Positions 10,101 through 21,405 of a stretch of DNA of 64,000 nt are shown here, one piece after another. A model generated the notes under the pieces. The model made no database searches. It was given only the letters and a program-made list of their open reading frames with translations, and was not told the DNA's origin. The number at the start of each line of letters is the position of its first letter. Position 1 is the first letter of the stretch. Source of the DNA: Channallabes apus (Eukaryota; Chordata; Actinopteri; Siluriformes; Clariidae). The stretch is from positions 29,702,804-29,766,803 of the forward strand of contig CM060114.1 in the NCBI GenBank assembly GCA_030522415.1, in the 5' to 3' direction. Position numbers and translations under genes: made by a program.

Positions 10101-13042
10101 AGGGCTGTTCTTGCTTTAAAGCAGAGAAAATACAGTACAGTTTAGAAATCCCAGGAGTCCCAGGAGCGTACCTGTGGCTGTTTGATAATGGCTATGATTG
10201 TCAGGGCCAAGAGGGCGATGAATTTAATAGTCATGAATATACTGTACTGTGGAGAGAAAGAGAGGGCACAAAAGACTTAAACAAATCTCAGAAAAGAACT
10301 TTTGATCAGTGTTAGAACAAATTGCAGTATTGTGTTCTGACATGAATTAATGTGAAAGCAGTGGTAAGTTTTGGTCTTTCCTGGGAAGGTTTCCTGCTTT
10401 CCTGGGAAGGTCTTTGTGAGAGATGTGTTTCATCATGGAGCTTGATGGGTTTTGCAAATGCACTGGACGATACTGCACTTGCAAGAACTGTTCCAGATGA
10501 CCTTCGTGACTTAAAATAACAACTGACGGTTGTTGTTGGTGTTCTTGTTGTTGTTATGTTACTTAATTACTTAATACCATATGTGTCATTTTATTGCTTT
10601 GAAAAAAATATTGTTCTAAAATGTAGAAAAATAAATCCAAACTTGTGCCCAAACTTTTGACTGGTACTGGACCGCATTACTAATAAGCACTATGTCGCTT
10701 CAGAGAGAAGTCGAAGTTATTGATGTTTTCTTGATGAGTTATTTTCTCTTTCTTAAGATTACGACCTGAAAGGAACAGAATGTTTGAAACTCCCGTGACA
10801 TATTTATGGCGTGTCTCTCAAGTGTGTGGAGCTGCCAAGAAATCCAACAAGCTAAAAAATGATAAAGGGATGTCCTAAGTTCCTTTACAATGTTTGGCTG
10901 TTTTGGAGTTTGGAAGAAAGCTGTGCACAAATCTACTGCTGCTATTTCCTGAAGATCTCTTTAGTTTGGTTAAGTTTAATGCTTTCAAGTAAGACCTACA
11001 GTATGATATCCCATATCTTGTCTGAAACGCTGGCCTCCTAGGAACTCCTGTAATGGCCCAAACATATGGAAATGGCTTGGAGCAAGATTTGGACTGTATG
11101 GGAGATGTGGCAATAACTCCCAGTCGAGTTCCTGTTGGTGAATGATTGTGTTTTCCGAGCCACCTCACCTAGAGCCTACTTTAAAACGTTTGTACCATTC
11201 AAATGTTTTACTGTAGCTAATGATGGGGCCAAACTACACAACTTTAGACATGACTTTGTATAGGTTTCAAAACGGTGTCTCCCATCTTTTTCACAACCGT
11301 TTAAGATTGTAGGGCAGTGTGACCTCAGCCTACGAGTCTCATGACAGTACTGTATTTTTTTATATCGTAATATTTTATGCCTTCATTCGATTTTATACAT
11401 TCATCCACAAGACTTGAAGACCCCTCGTAATTTAATGCTTGAAATAGCATGCAACTACTCATCTGAAATGAGCAAATAGTCAAAAGCAAAAGTCATAGTT
11501 ATATATGATGTCTGATGTCACAAGTTATATAGCGCCCAGTTAAAAGAAGAAAAAAAAAACTGGAATTAATTAAGCAACTAGTTAAGAGCCTTCCGTTGAA
11601 TAATTACTGCATTATTGGATAAATACGGTTCAGCCGCAACAAGTTATATAACCCTAACTGATGCAGTGAGTAGCTTATCATTTCTTAATCAACCATGGCA
11701 GAAGACGCATCCTGTGGTCAGGGCAAAGATGTTACTCAGTTTTAGATAGGTCAAATTATTGTTCTCCATCAAGCAAAGAAAACAACTAAGGAGACTGCCG
11801 AAAGTACTAAAGTTATGGTAAGAACTGTTCACATAGGATCATTTTCAAGGAAGAAATGTGGTTGTGAAAAAAAGTTATTTATTTTATATATTTATATATT
11901 TGGTGAAATAAAAAAAAAAACAATAATGTTTTTTTAATAGTCAAATTGTTTAATAGTCAAAGGCAGAGCGTGCAAGGTGCAAAGCGAACTCAAGGGTGTA
12001 GACTTAAGAAAGCCAAACATCAGTCATACTTATTGGAAAAAAAGCTTACATTTTCTAGGGTGCATAAAAAATAGATTTCCAAGCATTGGAAAAAGGTCAT
12101 GTGGTCTGATGAGTGAAAGAGTGGTTCAGGCAGCACAAGACATCATTTTCACACATGGATCGGCCACCACATCTTAATCCCATTGAGCCTCTTTGGGATG
12201 TGCTCGAGAAGACTTTACACTGTGGTCTGACTCTCCCATCATCAACACAAGATCTTGGAGAGAAATGAATGCGACTCTGGATGGTAATAAATGCTGTGAC
12301 ATTGCATAAACTTATTAAAATGATGCCATGGCTGTAATCAAAGCAAAAGGCGGTCCAACAAAATATTAGCGTGTGTGACGTTTTTTTGGCTGGGCAGTTT
12401 ATGTACAGTACCATAAATCAGTGTGTACACCCACAGACATTATTTTAAAATGAGAGCATTTCTACCTTTTAATGCACATTTATTTAAACACCCATACACT
12501 GTGCATGAAATTGAAAGCAAAAACAAAAACAAAAAAATAACTGACTTACCAAAAGAAGAGCTAAGACATGTTCATAGTACGCTCCATACACTCCGAGGAT
12601 GGAGAGCAGGATAGTGACCAATCCAAATCCAATGCTGAAGAGCACACTCTGAGTCCCATCCTGAAGAAAAACAGCATAAATACACTTTCACGATCTCTTC
12701 AAACGTTTTAAATACATGGAAACAGACTGACTCTGAAGATAAACTGTATGAGAAACAGAGCTAAACAACTGAATCTGTAATCTATCAGTCATGCAGCAGG
12801 TTTATTGGTGTGCTCTTACCTGCCAATAGTAACCACTTATAACTGGCTCGATCTTAAAAGTGCTTGCCACGATTCCAACCAGAAGCAAGACCACCCCTAA
12901 GAACTAAGAATAGAAAGGTAGCAAAAAATAAAATAATCTGCGCAACCGTTTAAAACAACTCCATCAAGACTTGGTGACTTACCCCGAGTAGAAGATTGAG
13001 GACGATGCACAATCTCCTCATGAAAGCGCTTCCTTTAGCCAT
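4642..13042 (-). CDS. tspan8: Tetraspanin, tspan8-like, nine coding exons
   Basis: Membrane protein of 276 residues that would organise tetraspanin microdomains at the cell surface. Coding exons in transcript order: 12983-13042, 12820-12903, 12550-12660, 10172-10246, 9972-10067, 5390-5521, 5066-5131, 4879-4962, 4642-4764 (stop TGA at 4642-4644). All nine have AG/GT borders and all introns are phase 0. TM1 is about residues 11-34, TM2 53-76, TM3 79-106 and TM4 222-246. The large extracellular loop (107-221) has the CCG motif at 145-147 and further cysteines at 162, 164, 175 and 210. N-glycosylation sequons are at N121, N167 and N209. The cytoplasmic tail has a YELQ motif. The loop is somewhat longer than in mammalian TSPAN8 (about 237 residues). 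The name rests on fold plus head-to-head position beside lgr5; another tspan8-like paralogue is possible. Confidence 0.85.
5972..6432 (-). mobile_element. tRNA-derived SINE with poly(A) tail
   Basis: On the minus strand the head reads as a tRNA-like promoter: box A TGGCGCAGTGGTAAAGCGC and box B GGTTCGAACCCC. It is followed by a GC-rich body and ends in a poly(A) tail, seen as the T run near 5971-5998 on the plus strand. Short flanking repeats of CATCATTTT sit on both sides. A second, more decayed copy is at 32010-32212. Confidence 0.85.
7101..7124. repeat. CT microsatellite
   Basis: A pure CT run of 24 bp just outside the 3' end of the L2 LINE. Confidence 0.9.
7160..9225 (-). mobile_element. 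L2-like LINE, 5'-truncated, frameshifted
   Basis: Non-LTR retrotransposon on the minus strand. The reverse transcriptase is readable in pieces: 8282-9223 has the fingers and motif A ([15 protein letters not shown]), the following 8085-8285 segment holds the YADD region only after a frame change (FYADDIQLY), and 7379-7873 has the C-terminal part ([24 protein letters not shown]). This order and these motifs are those of the L2/CR1 group of fish LINEs. The 3' end is GGCGCTATATAAATAAA followed by an ATT repeat at 7161-7190, also an L2-type terminus. No intact ORF remains and the endonuclease half is missing. Confidence 0.9.
8282..9223 (-). pseudogene. L2-like reverse transcriptase fragment
   Basis: An open frame of 313 residues covering the N-terminal part of the reverse transcriptase domain. 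The readable landmarks are [29 protein letters not shown] and the catalytic-region motif AFDTVSHD, then WFSSYLSDR. The frame opens inside the element and not at a true start, because the 5' part (endonuclease) is absent. Downstream the frame shifts before the YADD box, so no functional enzyme can be made. Confidence 0.85.
10330..10670 (-). mobile_element. Internally deleted Tc1-like element, copy of a four-member family
   Basis: Ends in CTTTTGACTGGTACTGG, the same terminus as 60726-61408. The interior (CTTTCCTGGGAAGGT, GTTTTGCAAATGCACTGGA) is the reverse of the interior at 32990-33355 and 41013-41572. It lies in the tetraspanin intron between exons 3 and 4. Confidence 0.7.
10970..11345. repeat. 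Dispersed repeat shared with 37560-37900
   Basis: Segments such as CGCTGGCCTCC...GGAACTCCT and TCAAATGTTTTACTGTGGCTAA-like text (imperfect) recur in the same order near 37600-37850. I take both as remnants of one transposon family, possibly mariner-like, but no transposase motif is legible. Confidence 0.35.
11697..12379 (+). pseudogene. Decayed Tc1-like transposase
   Basis: The N-terminal start is readable as [16 protein letters not shown] followed by a stop. After a gap come WSDE (first catalytic region), then [16 protein letters not shown] around 12168-12215 (third catalytic residue), and finally [12 protein letters not shown] with a stop near 12379, the typical Tc1 C-terminus. The middle of the gene is deleted and several stops and shifts are present. 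It belongs to a different subfamily from the element at 22-1640. Confidence 0.8.
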
Positions 13043-13466
13043 TGTGCGCAGAAGAAAAGGGCACTTGTGTTCCTGTTTCCCTTATGATAAATAAGCCGAG
13101 GTCCCACGGGTGTTTTTAATGTGGTTCTTGGCTGCGTTGATTCAGTGCTGTTTAAAGATACCTCATCGCAGTGTTTTGGTTACACGGGTGGAAAATGACC
13201 AAATTTGGAATCCAGAGAGCCTTCCCTGCACTGTCAAGCAAGTCTCCAGGACATTCTTGGCCAGGAGAAATATTCATAGGAGTGTTTCAATTGGACTCAC
13301 TTCATGACGTCGCTACTCAGAATTCTATTATATAAGAGAGTGAGGGGAGGTGGAGCTGAGTGTGTTTCTGGGTGTGTTTCCTCACATTATCAGAAAATCC
13401 TAAAAGCTTGGGAGTACACAAACAAACGTTTAGTGCCAGCAGTAATTATCCTGTGTTGAAGACAAT
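13043..13466 (-). promoter_or_regulatory. Candidate tetraspanin promoter and 5' flank
   Basis: Upstream of the tetraspanin ATG. A TATATAA-type box is present at 13328-13335 (readable on the minus strand as TTATATAATAG), about 290 bp before the ATG, with a TGACGTC half-CRE near 13305. No transcript start can be proven, and an untranslated first exon further away is possible. Confidence 0.35.
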
Positions 13467-13761
13467 CACACACACGCGTGCGTGCACACACACACACACA
13501 CACACACACTTGCCTTAGTGTCATTGTGGGGACTTTTCATTGATAAATATGAATACAGTGAATTAATGTAGACTTATGTCCCTAGTAACATTAAAGGAAA
13601 CTTATGGCTTTTTAAAAAAAATTATAGTCATAAAACCAAAACAACAAATAAACAAACAAAAACACTCACACATATGTATACATACACACACACGCAAACA
13701 TGCATCCGCACACACTTCCCCTAACAACAAACAAATAAACAAACAAAAACACACACAAATG

Positions 13762-13811
<50 letters not shown>

Positions 13812-14087
13812 CGCATTCATGCATGTGCACACTTCCCCTAACGATAATTAATGAAGCAAAGGAATAAAGGAATGTTGTGTCCCCAGTAACCTTTTTAGAC
13901 TTAATGGAATTTTATTTATTTATTTATTAAAAGCTATAGTCACAAATCCCCCAAAGCAAAACAAACAAACAAACAAACAAACAAACAAACAAAAACACTA
14001 TTACTTGCATTTTTCTTGTGGACTGGCCACATGTCCCCACAAGGTCACACTGACACAGACACACACACACAAAAACACACACACACA

Positions 14088-14127
<40 letters not shown>

Positions 14128-14132
14128 CACAC

Positions 14133-14171
<39 letters not shown>

Positions 14172-14187
14172 CACACACACACACACA

Positions 14188-14227
<40 letters not shown>

Positions 14228-14232
14228 CACAC

Positions 14233-14271
<39 letters not shown>

Positions 14272-14632
14272 CACACACACACACACAAAAACACACACAC
14301 ACACACGCACACACACACACACACACACACCTTACTGTCCTTGTGAGGACTTTCCATTGACAATTTATGCAGCAAATGAATGTTACATCATAGTAACGTT
14401 AAAGGAAACTTCAATCTCTTTTTTTATTTATTTTTTTTATTTTAATTGTATATTTTTATGATCTTGTCACAAACTAACCCCCCAAAAAAATTTTAACAAA
14501 AATTGCTTGAGAACCTGCAAAATGTCCCAAGGACAAATCTGTCAGATATTCTTATCCTTGTGGGGACATTTGGCCTGAGTCTGACTTACACCCCTCCATA
14601 TACCCCTCCCAACTGATCACATAACAACCCGT

Positions 14633-14680
<48 letters not shown>

Positions 14681-14700
14681 CTCTCTCTCTCTCACTCTCT
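13467..14700. repeat. Tandem block of CA-array repeats
   Basis: Three similar units, each made of a CA array followed by a segment reading roughly CCTTANTGTCNTTGTGNGGACTTTNCATTGA, TAACGTTAAAGGAAACTT and an A/T-rich stretch. The arrays are at 13467-13509, 13761-13809, 14051-14331 and 14634-14678 (the last runs into CT repeats). Translations across it (poly-Thr/His or poly-Cys/Val) are not genes. Confidence 0.85.
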
Positions 14701-15480
14701 GTTTTGAGGTATTTCCATCAACTCTTCAGTAAATCTAAATAAATGCTTTTTAAATTCCTTAGACTCTCCACTCACACAGAGAAACAGGAAAAAGAAGAAG
14801 AAGAAGAAGGAGTTTTGGTCCATGACCCGGTATCTGTCAAGATTTGGAGATCTGGCAGGATTTAAATGTTTGTTTGAAAGCCGAAGTGTGCAGACTATGA
14901 ATGTGATTTATACGTATTTAATCCTAGACAAGACACAATTTGTATTAGATCAGTTGGAGGGTTTGTGGCGAGTTCAAGCAGCAATCACAGACCGGTAACT
15001 CTTTAACTAACAGGAGCAGAGTGAAGTGTGAGGGAGTGCTGACTGGGAAGTGTGAGATTATTATTGCTGCGCTGAGGTTTAATGAATGAGGTTGTATACT
15101 CTCCCTAGTTGGATCACTCACTGTAATGAGACGGAATAACTGTGCAGCCCTGCATTTAGTCATTACTCAACATAGACAGGAGGAACAACACAAGTACCTC
15201 GGTTTCCTTTTCTTTTTTATATAAGAGCTGCAGGATTCAAACTGGGCAAATACAACATTATAAGTATTCTAAATCAAAAACACAAATTTTATTTTAACAA
15301 CCTCTATACAGTACACTACCCTTCCTTAATTTACCACCTGATTAAAACCCACCTTGCTTTTCTACCTACCTTAGATTCGATTCATTTCAGCTTTACCATC
15401 ATTAAGTGGAGTAAATACACAAAGCTAAGGAAACAAATTTAGTGCAAAGTAGCATCGAGACAATGATGTACAGTAGAGTT
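14701..15480. other. Intergenic, nothing recognised
   Basis: Unannotated AT-rich DNA. Short open frames (for example 14945-15163) have no recognisable features. Confidence 0.4.
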
Positions 15481-15735
15481 GGTGGGTTTCCTCGGGGTAT
15501 TCCGGTTTTCTTCTTTCAGTCTAAAGACATACTTAATCTGCATAATAATAGCCTTAATGTTAGTTGGAAATTAGTGTTTCCAAGTTGCCGAAGTATGTGA
15601 ATGAGTGTGTGCATGTTTGTTCCCTGCGATGAACCGGCACCTCATCTAGGGTGTAGCTGCCCATTGCCCCGAGTCCCCAGGAATAGGCTCCAGGCCTCGC
15701 AGGACCCTGTACTGGATAAGCAGGACAGAGAAGAT
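15481..15735 (+). mobile_element. tRNA-derived fish SINE, head missing
   Basis: Contains the body of the family best seen at 16290-16626: GGTGGGTTTCC, then CCCCGAGTCCCCAGGAATAG, GGCTCCAGGCCTC, and the end GGATAAGCAGGACAGAGAA. The tRNA-like head is absent or too diverged. Confidence 0.7.
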
Positions 15736-16289
15736 ATTCTTTCATGTTTTGTATATTATTGTTTATTTTTATTTTCATCATTGCATGTGTACAATGTCCT
15801 CGGGCACCTTGAAAGGCACATACAAGTTAAAACTTATGATGTTTTTGTACCTTTTTGTAACTTTTTATGAAATATCAGCTTGGGAAAATGAGATCGGGTC
15901 AATAAAAGTGAAATGATTAATCCATGTGATTAACATAGAATTATAGATTTCTCAACAATGTTTTGGAGTAATCTATAATTATATTTGATATTTTTCTGGA
16001 AATTACAACACTTTTTATTTTTATATTTAGAAATCCACAAATTTGCACTTGATACCATGCGGTTCCAAAAGACTTATGTAGACTTTCATAAACTAAGATT
16101 AGTGTTGTTCAGTGGTTCAGCTTTTGACTAAACACTTGTCTTCCACTCTGTTTAATGTTATCATTTGACAAAATTGACTGAGTTACGAAATTAATATTTA
16201 AAAAAAATATAGAGTCAGGCAAAAAAAAATATATATACACACTTTAGGAAAAGAAAAATAGTATGTATATTATATTATATTCATATTAT

Positions 16290-16626
16290 TAATTCATTCA
16301 TTCATTCGTTTTCTATACCGCTTAATCCTGTGTTCAGGGTCGCGGGGGACCTGGAGCCTATCCCAGGAGACTTCGGGCACTAGGAGGGGTACACCCTGGA
16401 CAAGGTGCCAATCCATCGCAGGGCACACACACATACACACACTCACACACCCAATCACACACTACGGGCAATTTAGGAACGCCAATTAGCCTAACCTGCA
16501 TATCTTTGGACTGTGGGAGGAAACCGGAGTACCCGGAGGAAACCCACCAAGCACGGGGAGAACATGCAAACTCCATGCACACAGAGACGGGAATCGAGCC
16601 TGGCCGGGGAATCGAACCGCGCCGCC
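16290..16626 (-). mobile_element. tRNA-derived fish SINE with target-site duplication
   Basis: Near-complete copy in reverse orientation: the tail TTTCTATACCGCTTAATCC is at the left and the body with GGAGGAAACCCACCAAGCAC follows; the tRNA-like box B (reverse of GGGAATCGAACC) is at the right. It is flanked by a perfect 14-bp duplication, TATATTCATATTAT, at 16276-16289 and 16627-16640. This family (Mermaid/V-SINE-like, by my recollection of fish SINEs) has about ten copies in the window. Confidence 0.85.
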
Positions 16627-16734
16627 TATATTCATATTATATTAATATTATATTAATATTATCATATTGTAATATTATTAATATAATATTCAAGTATTTC
16701 CTGTTATTATATATACTGGGAGTAACAGCATCCT

Positions 16735-17040
16735 GTTGTTGTGATGTTTTTGCTGGAAAAGAGGTTGGTGCGCTTAGAAAATTGATGGCATCATGAGGAG
16801 GGAGGATTGTTGAGAAATACTGAAGCTCCTCAAGACATCAGGCGGAAAATTAAAACTTGATCACAACTGGATCTCCCAACAGGACAGTGATCCTAAACAT
16901 ACCTCTGAAGTGGTAACAAACGGTTTAAACCCAGCAAAGTAAAAGAATTGGAGTGACCATCATGAGACACTGACTTGAATCCTGTCTATACCCATGTCTG
17001 AGTACAGACGTCCAAAATCCTGACTGAGTTACACCAGCTC
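16735..17040 (+). pseudogene. Tc1-like transposase remnant
   Basis: Legible text includes NWISQQDSDPKHTS around 16870-16915, the second catalytic Asp region of Tc1 transposases, preceded by KTSGGKLKLDH. Flanking sequence is full of stops. Confidence 0.7.
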
Positions 17041-17340
17041 TGTAATGACGAATGAGGTGAATTCCACTCACTCATTTTCTATATTGCTTATACAGTAGGT
17101 TCGCAAGAGGCCTGGAACCTATCACATCACTAAGCATTATAGACCATGTACATGGGGCCAATCCATCACAGTATGTGTGTAAACTTTCTATCTCAATTGT
17201 ATATGTTGTGACAGAAAAAAAAACCCTTTAAAGTTGCTTCTTAGACTTTTTTTTAAAGACACATGGCCTACATACAAAGCCAAAACTCAATACCAATTTC
17301 CTCAGCAGGGGGCAGAAAAACACAAGTGAGTCATATACAC

Positions 17341-17859
17341 CAGTGGTTCTCAAACTTATTCCTGGATATTTGAGTGTTTTCCCAGCTCTTCCACATTCAC
17401 TTCAATTAAGAATGTGTACTTTAGGTGTGCTGGGAGCTACGAAAACACTAAAAGCACAATACAGTGGCTTGCAAAAGTATTCGGCCCACATTTTGTCACA
17501 TTACAGCCACAAACATGAATCAATTTTATTGGAATTCCACGTGAAAGACCAATACAAAGTGGTGTACACGCGAGAAGTGGAACGAAAATCATACATGATT
17601 CCAAACGTTTTTTTACAAATAAATAACTGCAAAGTGGGGTGACTAAATATTTACTCAATAGCACTGATCAGGCAATGTCTATGGGCAACTGACTGCACTC
17701 AGACCAAAGGGGGCTGAATAATTACGCACACCCCACTTTTCAGTTATTTTCTTAATTTTTTAAAAATTGATCCATGTTTGTGGCTGTAATGTGACAAAAT
17801 GTGGAAAAGTTCAAGGGGGCCGAAAACTTTTGCAAGCCACTGTATATTGAGAACCACTG
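17341..17859. mobile_element. hAT-like element interrupted by a MITE
   Basis: Left end CAGTGGTTCTCAAACTT at 17341; right end TTGAGAACCACTG at 17859. These are inverted copies of a hAT-type terminus. The flanking 8 bp (ATATACAC and ATATACTG) agree at six positions, as expected for an old hAT duplication. The MITE at 17462-17842 occupies most of its interior. Confidence 0.65.
17462..17842. mobile_element. Tc1/mariner-type MITE, copy 1
   Basis: A 381-bp element with inverted ends CAGTGGCTTGCAAAAGT / TTTTGCAAGCCACTG flanked by TA on both sides (17460-17461 and 17843-17844). No transposase. The second copy is at 44526-44929, nearly identical over shared parts, but each has a private segment in the middle. 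Confidence 0.85.
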
Positions 17860-17889
17860 ATATACTGTACACCATAACATAATAGCATT

Positions 17890-18372
17890 ACCATTGGAAC
17901 CACATAGGTTTTGGGTTTCTCTTATCCCATCAGACGGGCTCTCTCGCCCCTTGGAGCATGACTCCTCAGGGACTCTGGGGTGTGCTGTGGTGTCTGGCAC
18001 CAGGACGTTGCCAGCGGGTGCTCTGTGTTGCAGGGCGGGGCCTCCATGAATCAGATTTGTTTGTCCAGAGCATCTCATACAGTAGGTGCTGGATTATATT
18101 TGGATCTGGGAAGTTTGGAAGCCAGGTCGGCGGCCATTGGCTCTTTGCCTGTTGGGTCTCGTGCACAACACACTGAGGATCACTGCGTGTTATTTTGCCT
18201 TTCTCCCATGCCCAGCATTGACATTTAAATTTTTTTTGGCTGCATTGGGTTCTCTGTGGCATCGGATCAGACATGTTGGTCTTTGGGCCCCACGGTCATG
18301 GGTGAGCCTTGGGTGACCATGATCCTATCACCAGTTGGCTGGTGTAAAGTTGATGATCAGTGTTGTTCATTT
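17890..18372. repeat. Decayed end of a Tc1-like family, copy 2
   Basis: Collinear with 3910-4222: GGATCTGGGAAGTTTGGAAG against GGATCTGTGGAGTTTGGAGG, then the shared CCAGTT..CTGGTGTA, GTTGATGATCAGTGTTGTTC. Overlapping open frames on both strands here are by-products of the repeat. Confidence 0.55.
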
Positions 18373-18399
18373 CACCTGTCACAATGTGGAGTACATTTA

Positions 18400-19094
18400 T
18401 TTTCACTTTATATTGTATTCCTACAGTTTGATAGAAGATCAGATAGTCATTCTGTTGTATGACACATGCATATAATTTAAAATAAAATGTTTGACATATT
18501 GCTTGACGGCTGTCTTGATGTTTTATAGCTTTTTGTGCATATGATCCTTAAGTACTTCTAATTCTAATTGATCTCCAGACCCTTATTATACAGTTTCAGT
18601 AGTGTATGTAATATTTCAAACAGTATACCATGCCTACATGATGAACGTCCTGACCCCATGCTGGTAAGTGCTGACAATATGTTAGAAATAATTACGACAA
18701 TGTGTTGATAATTTTCTTTCATAGTTTATAGTTGATGATGATATTGATATTTTTGTCATAAAGTCATAAATATCATGTCATGATATTGATATTTTGATCT
18801 GTTGTTCTCTTTTGACCAGTTGATGATGAATGCTGCACCTGTGCGTCCTGATCCAGGGTCTTTTGAACCATTTGTATAGGAATGGGAAAACTAATCACAT
18901 ACAAATATTTAAAAGAACCCAGATCAGGAAAAATGTAGGTTTTGTACACGTACTGTTACACATCTTGGAAGCACCACAGAAATGTATTTGATATTCTGTT
19001 ACAGAATTATAGCTATGGATTCCATGAATAATTGAATAGAGTTACATACTGTTTCTGCAGAAAATACTTATTCAACAATTCTAATCCTCAGAAA
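18400..19094. other. Intergenic, nothing recognised
   Basis: AT-rich DNA with local short direct repeats such as TGATGATATTGATATTTT near 18735-18800. No gene signal. Confidence 0.4.
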
Positions 19095-19445
19095 TACGGT
19101 TGACGTCAAAAGTTTATATCCACCTTAGCCAAATACACCAGATCGTGGGGATCAGATGATCCCATGTGGTGACCCCTAGGGGTAAAAAAGCCCATGAAAA
19201 AGAATCCTAGGAAGCAATCCATGTGAATATGAAAAGTACAGAGAAAAATACATTTCAGCTTTTATTTCTTTCATCTCATTCCCAGTGGGATGGAAGTCAA
19301 CAGACACTTCGATGGTATTTTTATCATTGCCTTTGATTAAATTCTTTAACTTGGGTCAAATGTTTCGTGTAGTCTTCCACAAGCTTCTTACAATAAGTTG
19401 CTGGAATTTTAGCCCAGAACTGGTGTAACCCCAGCCTGGTATGAG
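19095..19445 (-). mobile_element. Fragment of a salmonid-type Tc1 element
   Basis: The left end CAAAAGTTTATATCCACCTTAGCC resembles the inverted repeat of the salmonid Tc1 group (the group from which Sleeping Beauty derives). Near the right, GGGTCAAATGTTTCGTGTAG and CTTCCACAAGCTTCTTAC match the same family's transposase region read in reverse. The middle has been lost or replaced by unrelated sequence. Confidence 0.55.
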
Positions 19446-20615
19446 AAACAATTTTTAGTCGTTATATAAAGATGACTTTTGAAGCATTTATTTTCAAACG
19501 TTCTAAAAGACTGAGCGTCTTAGAATCGGAAGACTGCGACACTACATCCTCATTAAGAACAAATCCATGAATAAAGTATTGCAACTAATCGTGTTTTTCT
19601 TCCTTTTCTAAGTCTCCCTAGCTTTAAAGTGGGAACAGTGGGATTAAACATAAGAGACAATAGTATAGACAAACAAGTTAAGAACAAATTCCTCATCAAT
19701 TTATAATTCCGCATGCTTTTATACTGCCATTTAATATTTGTTGGCTCTCTAAGCAAGACAAACGTCACAAAATTATTAATAGGTGCTTAATGCTTGCAGA
19801 CAAAGTAGACATAAATATTGACTGTTTCAGTTTTGTACGAGCATTTCTTAAAAACATTACCTTACAATAAATTTTTTTTTTAAATTCTACCCTCCATAAC
19901 TGCACTTTCTTATGTAACAATGAAGTCGAAGTGCATCTGGCTGCAGTTTGTTGGTGGCATGACAGCAGCCTCAACTTATTGCTTAATCCTTCTTTTTTTA
20001 ACCAATAATAGCAAATTTTACCCTGGCTTCCCTTGGCACGGTTCTGACAAATCACAGTTTGATAATGATAGGAAGATAGTCTTATCTGATTGGCCCGATC
20101 TGACATTCTGGTAAAAGTGCAATACCGTGTTTCACCACACATTCACCACTGTTTCACGCACTGTGTGAAAATACACAAATGCTTAGTGAAAACAGAGAGT
20201 TTTATAAAGGAATTAGCTATTAAGTTTTACTGAGTATCCTGCAGAACCACACACAGTTCTTCTAAGAACTTTGACTGTTGCACATGATTGATTCTTACAT
20301 GCAAAACCCAGCAACTTTCTTTTATCTTGTTGTTGTTGTTAATGTAGTTTGTTGGTTTGCTTGTAAGATTAACTTTTAATAAAGCGTCTTAAATTTTTGT
20401 TTTTTATTAGTGGTGCTTTATTAGCATCACTTGTATTATCGGGCAGGCTTATTTTTCTTTTTTTCCCTTCTTCCATACAAAATTCGGTGTGACAAATGGG
20501 TGTCAAATCGTGAGGCTTATTCGGGAATGAGGTGCTATGACTTTTCTAAGAGGTGTGTGTGTGTGTGTGTGTGTGTTCAATTTACCACCCAAAAAAATCA
20601 CATGGACTTTATATT

Positions 20616-20676
<61 letters not shown>

Positions 20677-21405
20677 ACCACATTTTAAGGCTGGCAGGCT
20701 GTCAGAACATTTCCCACAAGAGGGTATAAGTTGTATCTCTGGGGCGCAAGAGTTGCCCAAATTTGACCCATTGACATATTATGATGAAGGTACTCCCCAT
20801 TAAAACAAGAAGTGCTCACAGTTGCATTCCCTACAATGGTAACGTTTATAGGAACTTTAAACCTAAGCCTAACTGTGGATCCCATTGTCATAGAGAGATA
20901 GGCGAGGGCTCATTTTAATCAGGCAACAATCAGTATTACCACCGGATCATTGTGAAGCTGTCAAGCTGCGGCCTAGCAACCACTTTAGCAACTGATCCTG
21001 TGGATTGTCATTATTACAGTAAATGTCCAAATGCCAAGAGATTTCATCCAAGTTCTAGTTTTCATTGTTATAATGAAATCTCATACCAGAAAAGTTTACC
21101 AAATCAACAATCACATATTCTCTTTAGTTGAATGATGATGATGCATTAAAATGTTTTATCTGTTTATTATTAGCCCAAGTGCAAAGTGTTACTATAGTTA
21201 CCATACGGTAATAAACACACCGAGTCTCTGAGCCATCATTATATAATTTCAATAATCAATAATCAAAAATAAATCAATAATAATTTTTGTATACAAAAAA
21301 AAATTAACTTCTCTACACATTACTGTTATCCTGTTTGAGCAGCCTTCTTCCAACATCGTATTCTGCAACAAACTGCTATGAGGCTCTCACGTGTTGTGTA
21401 GTGCT
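19446..21405. other. Intergenic with GT and TA microsatellites
   Basis: Contains a GT array at 20553-20576 and a TA array at 20621-20672. On the minus strand, AATAAA-like signals near 21165 could serve the PSD-like ORF. Otherwise nothing recognised. Confidence 0.4.

Noticed and set aside
14001..14375. Long frames on both strands encoding poly Thr/His or poly Cys/Val
   Set aside because: They are translations of the CA array and its complement; no start context, no conserved protein.
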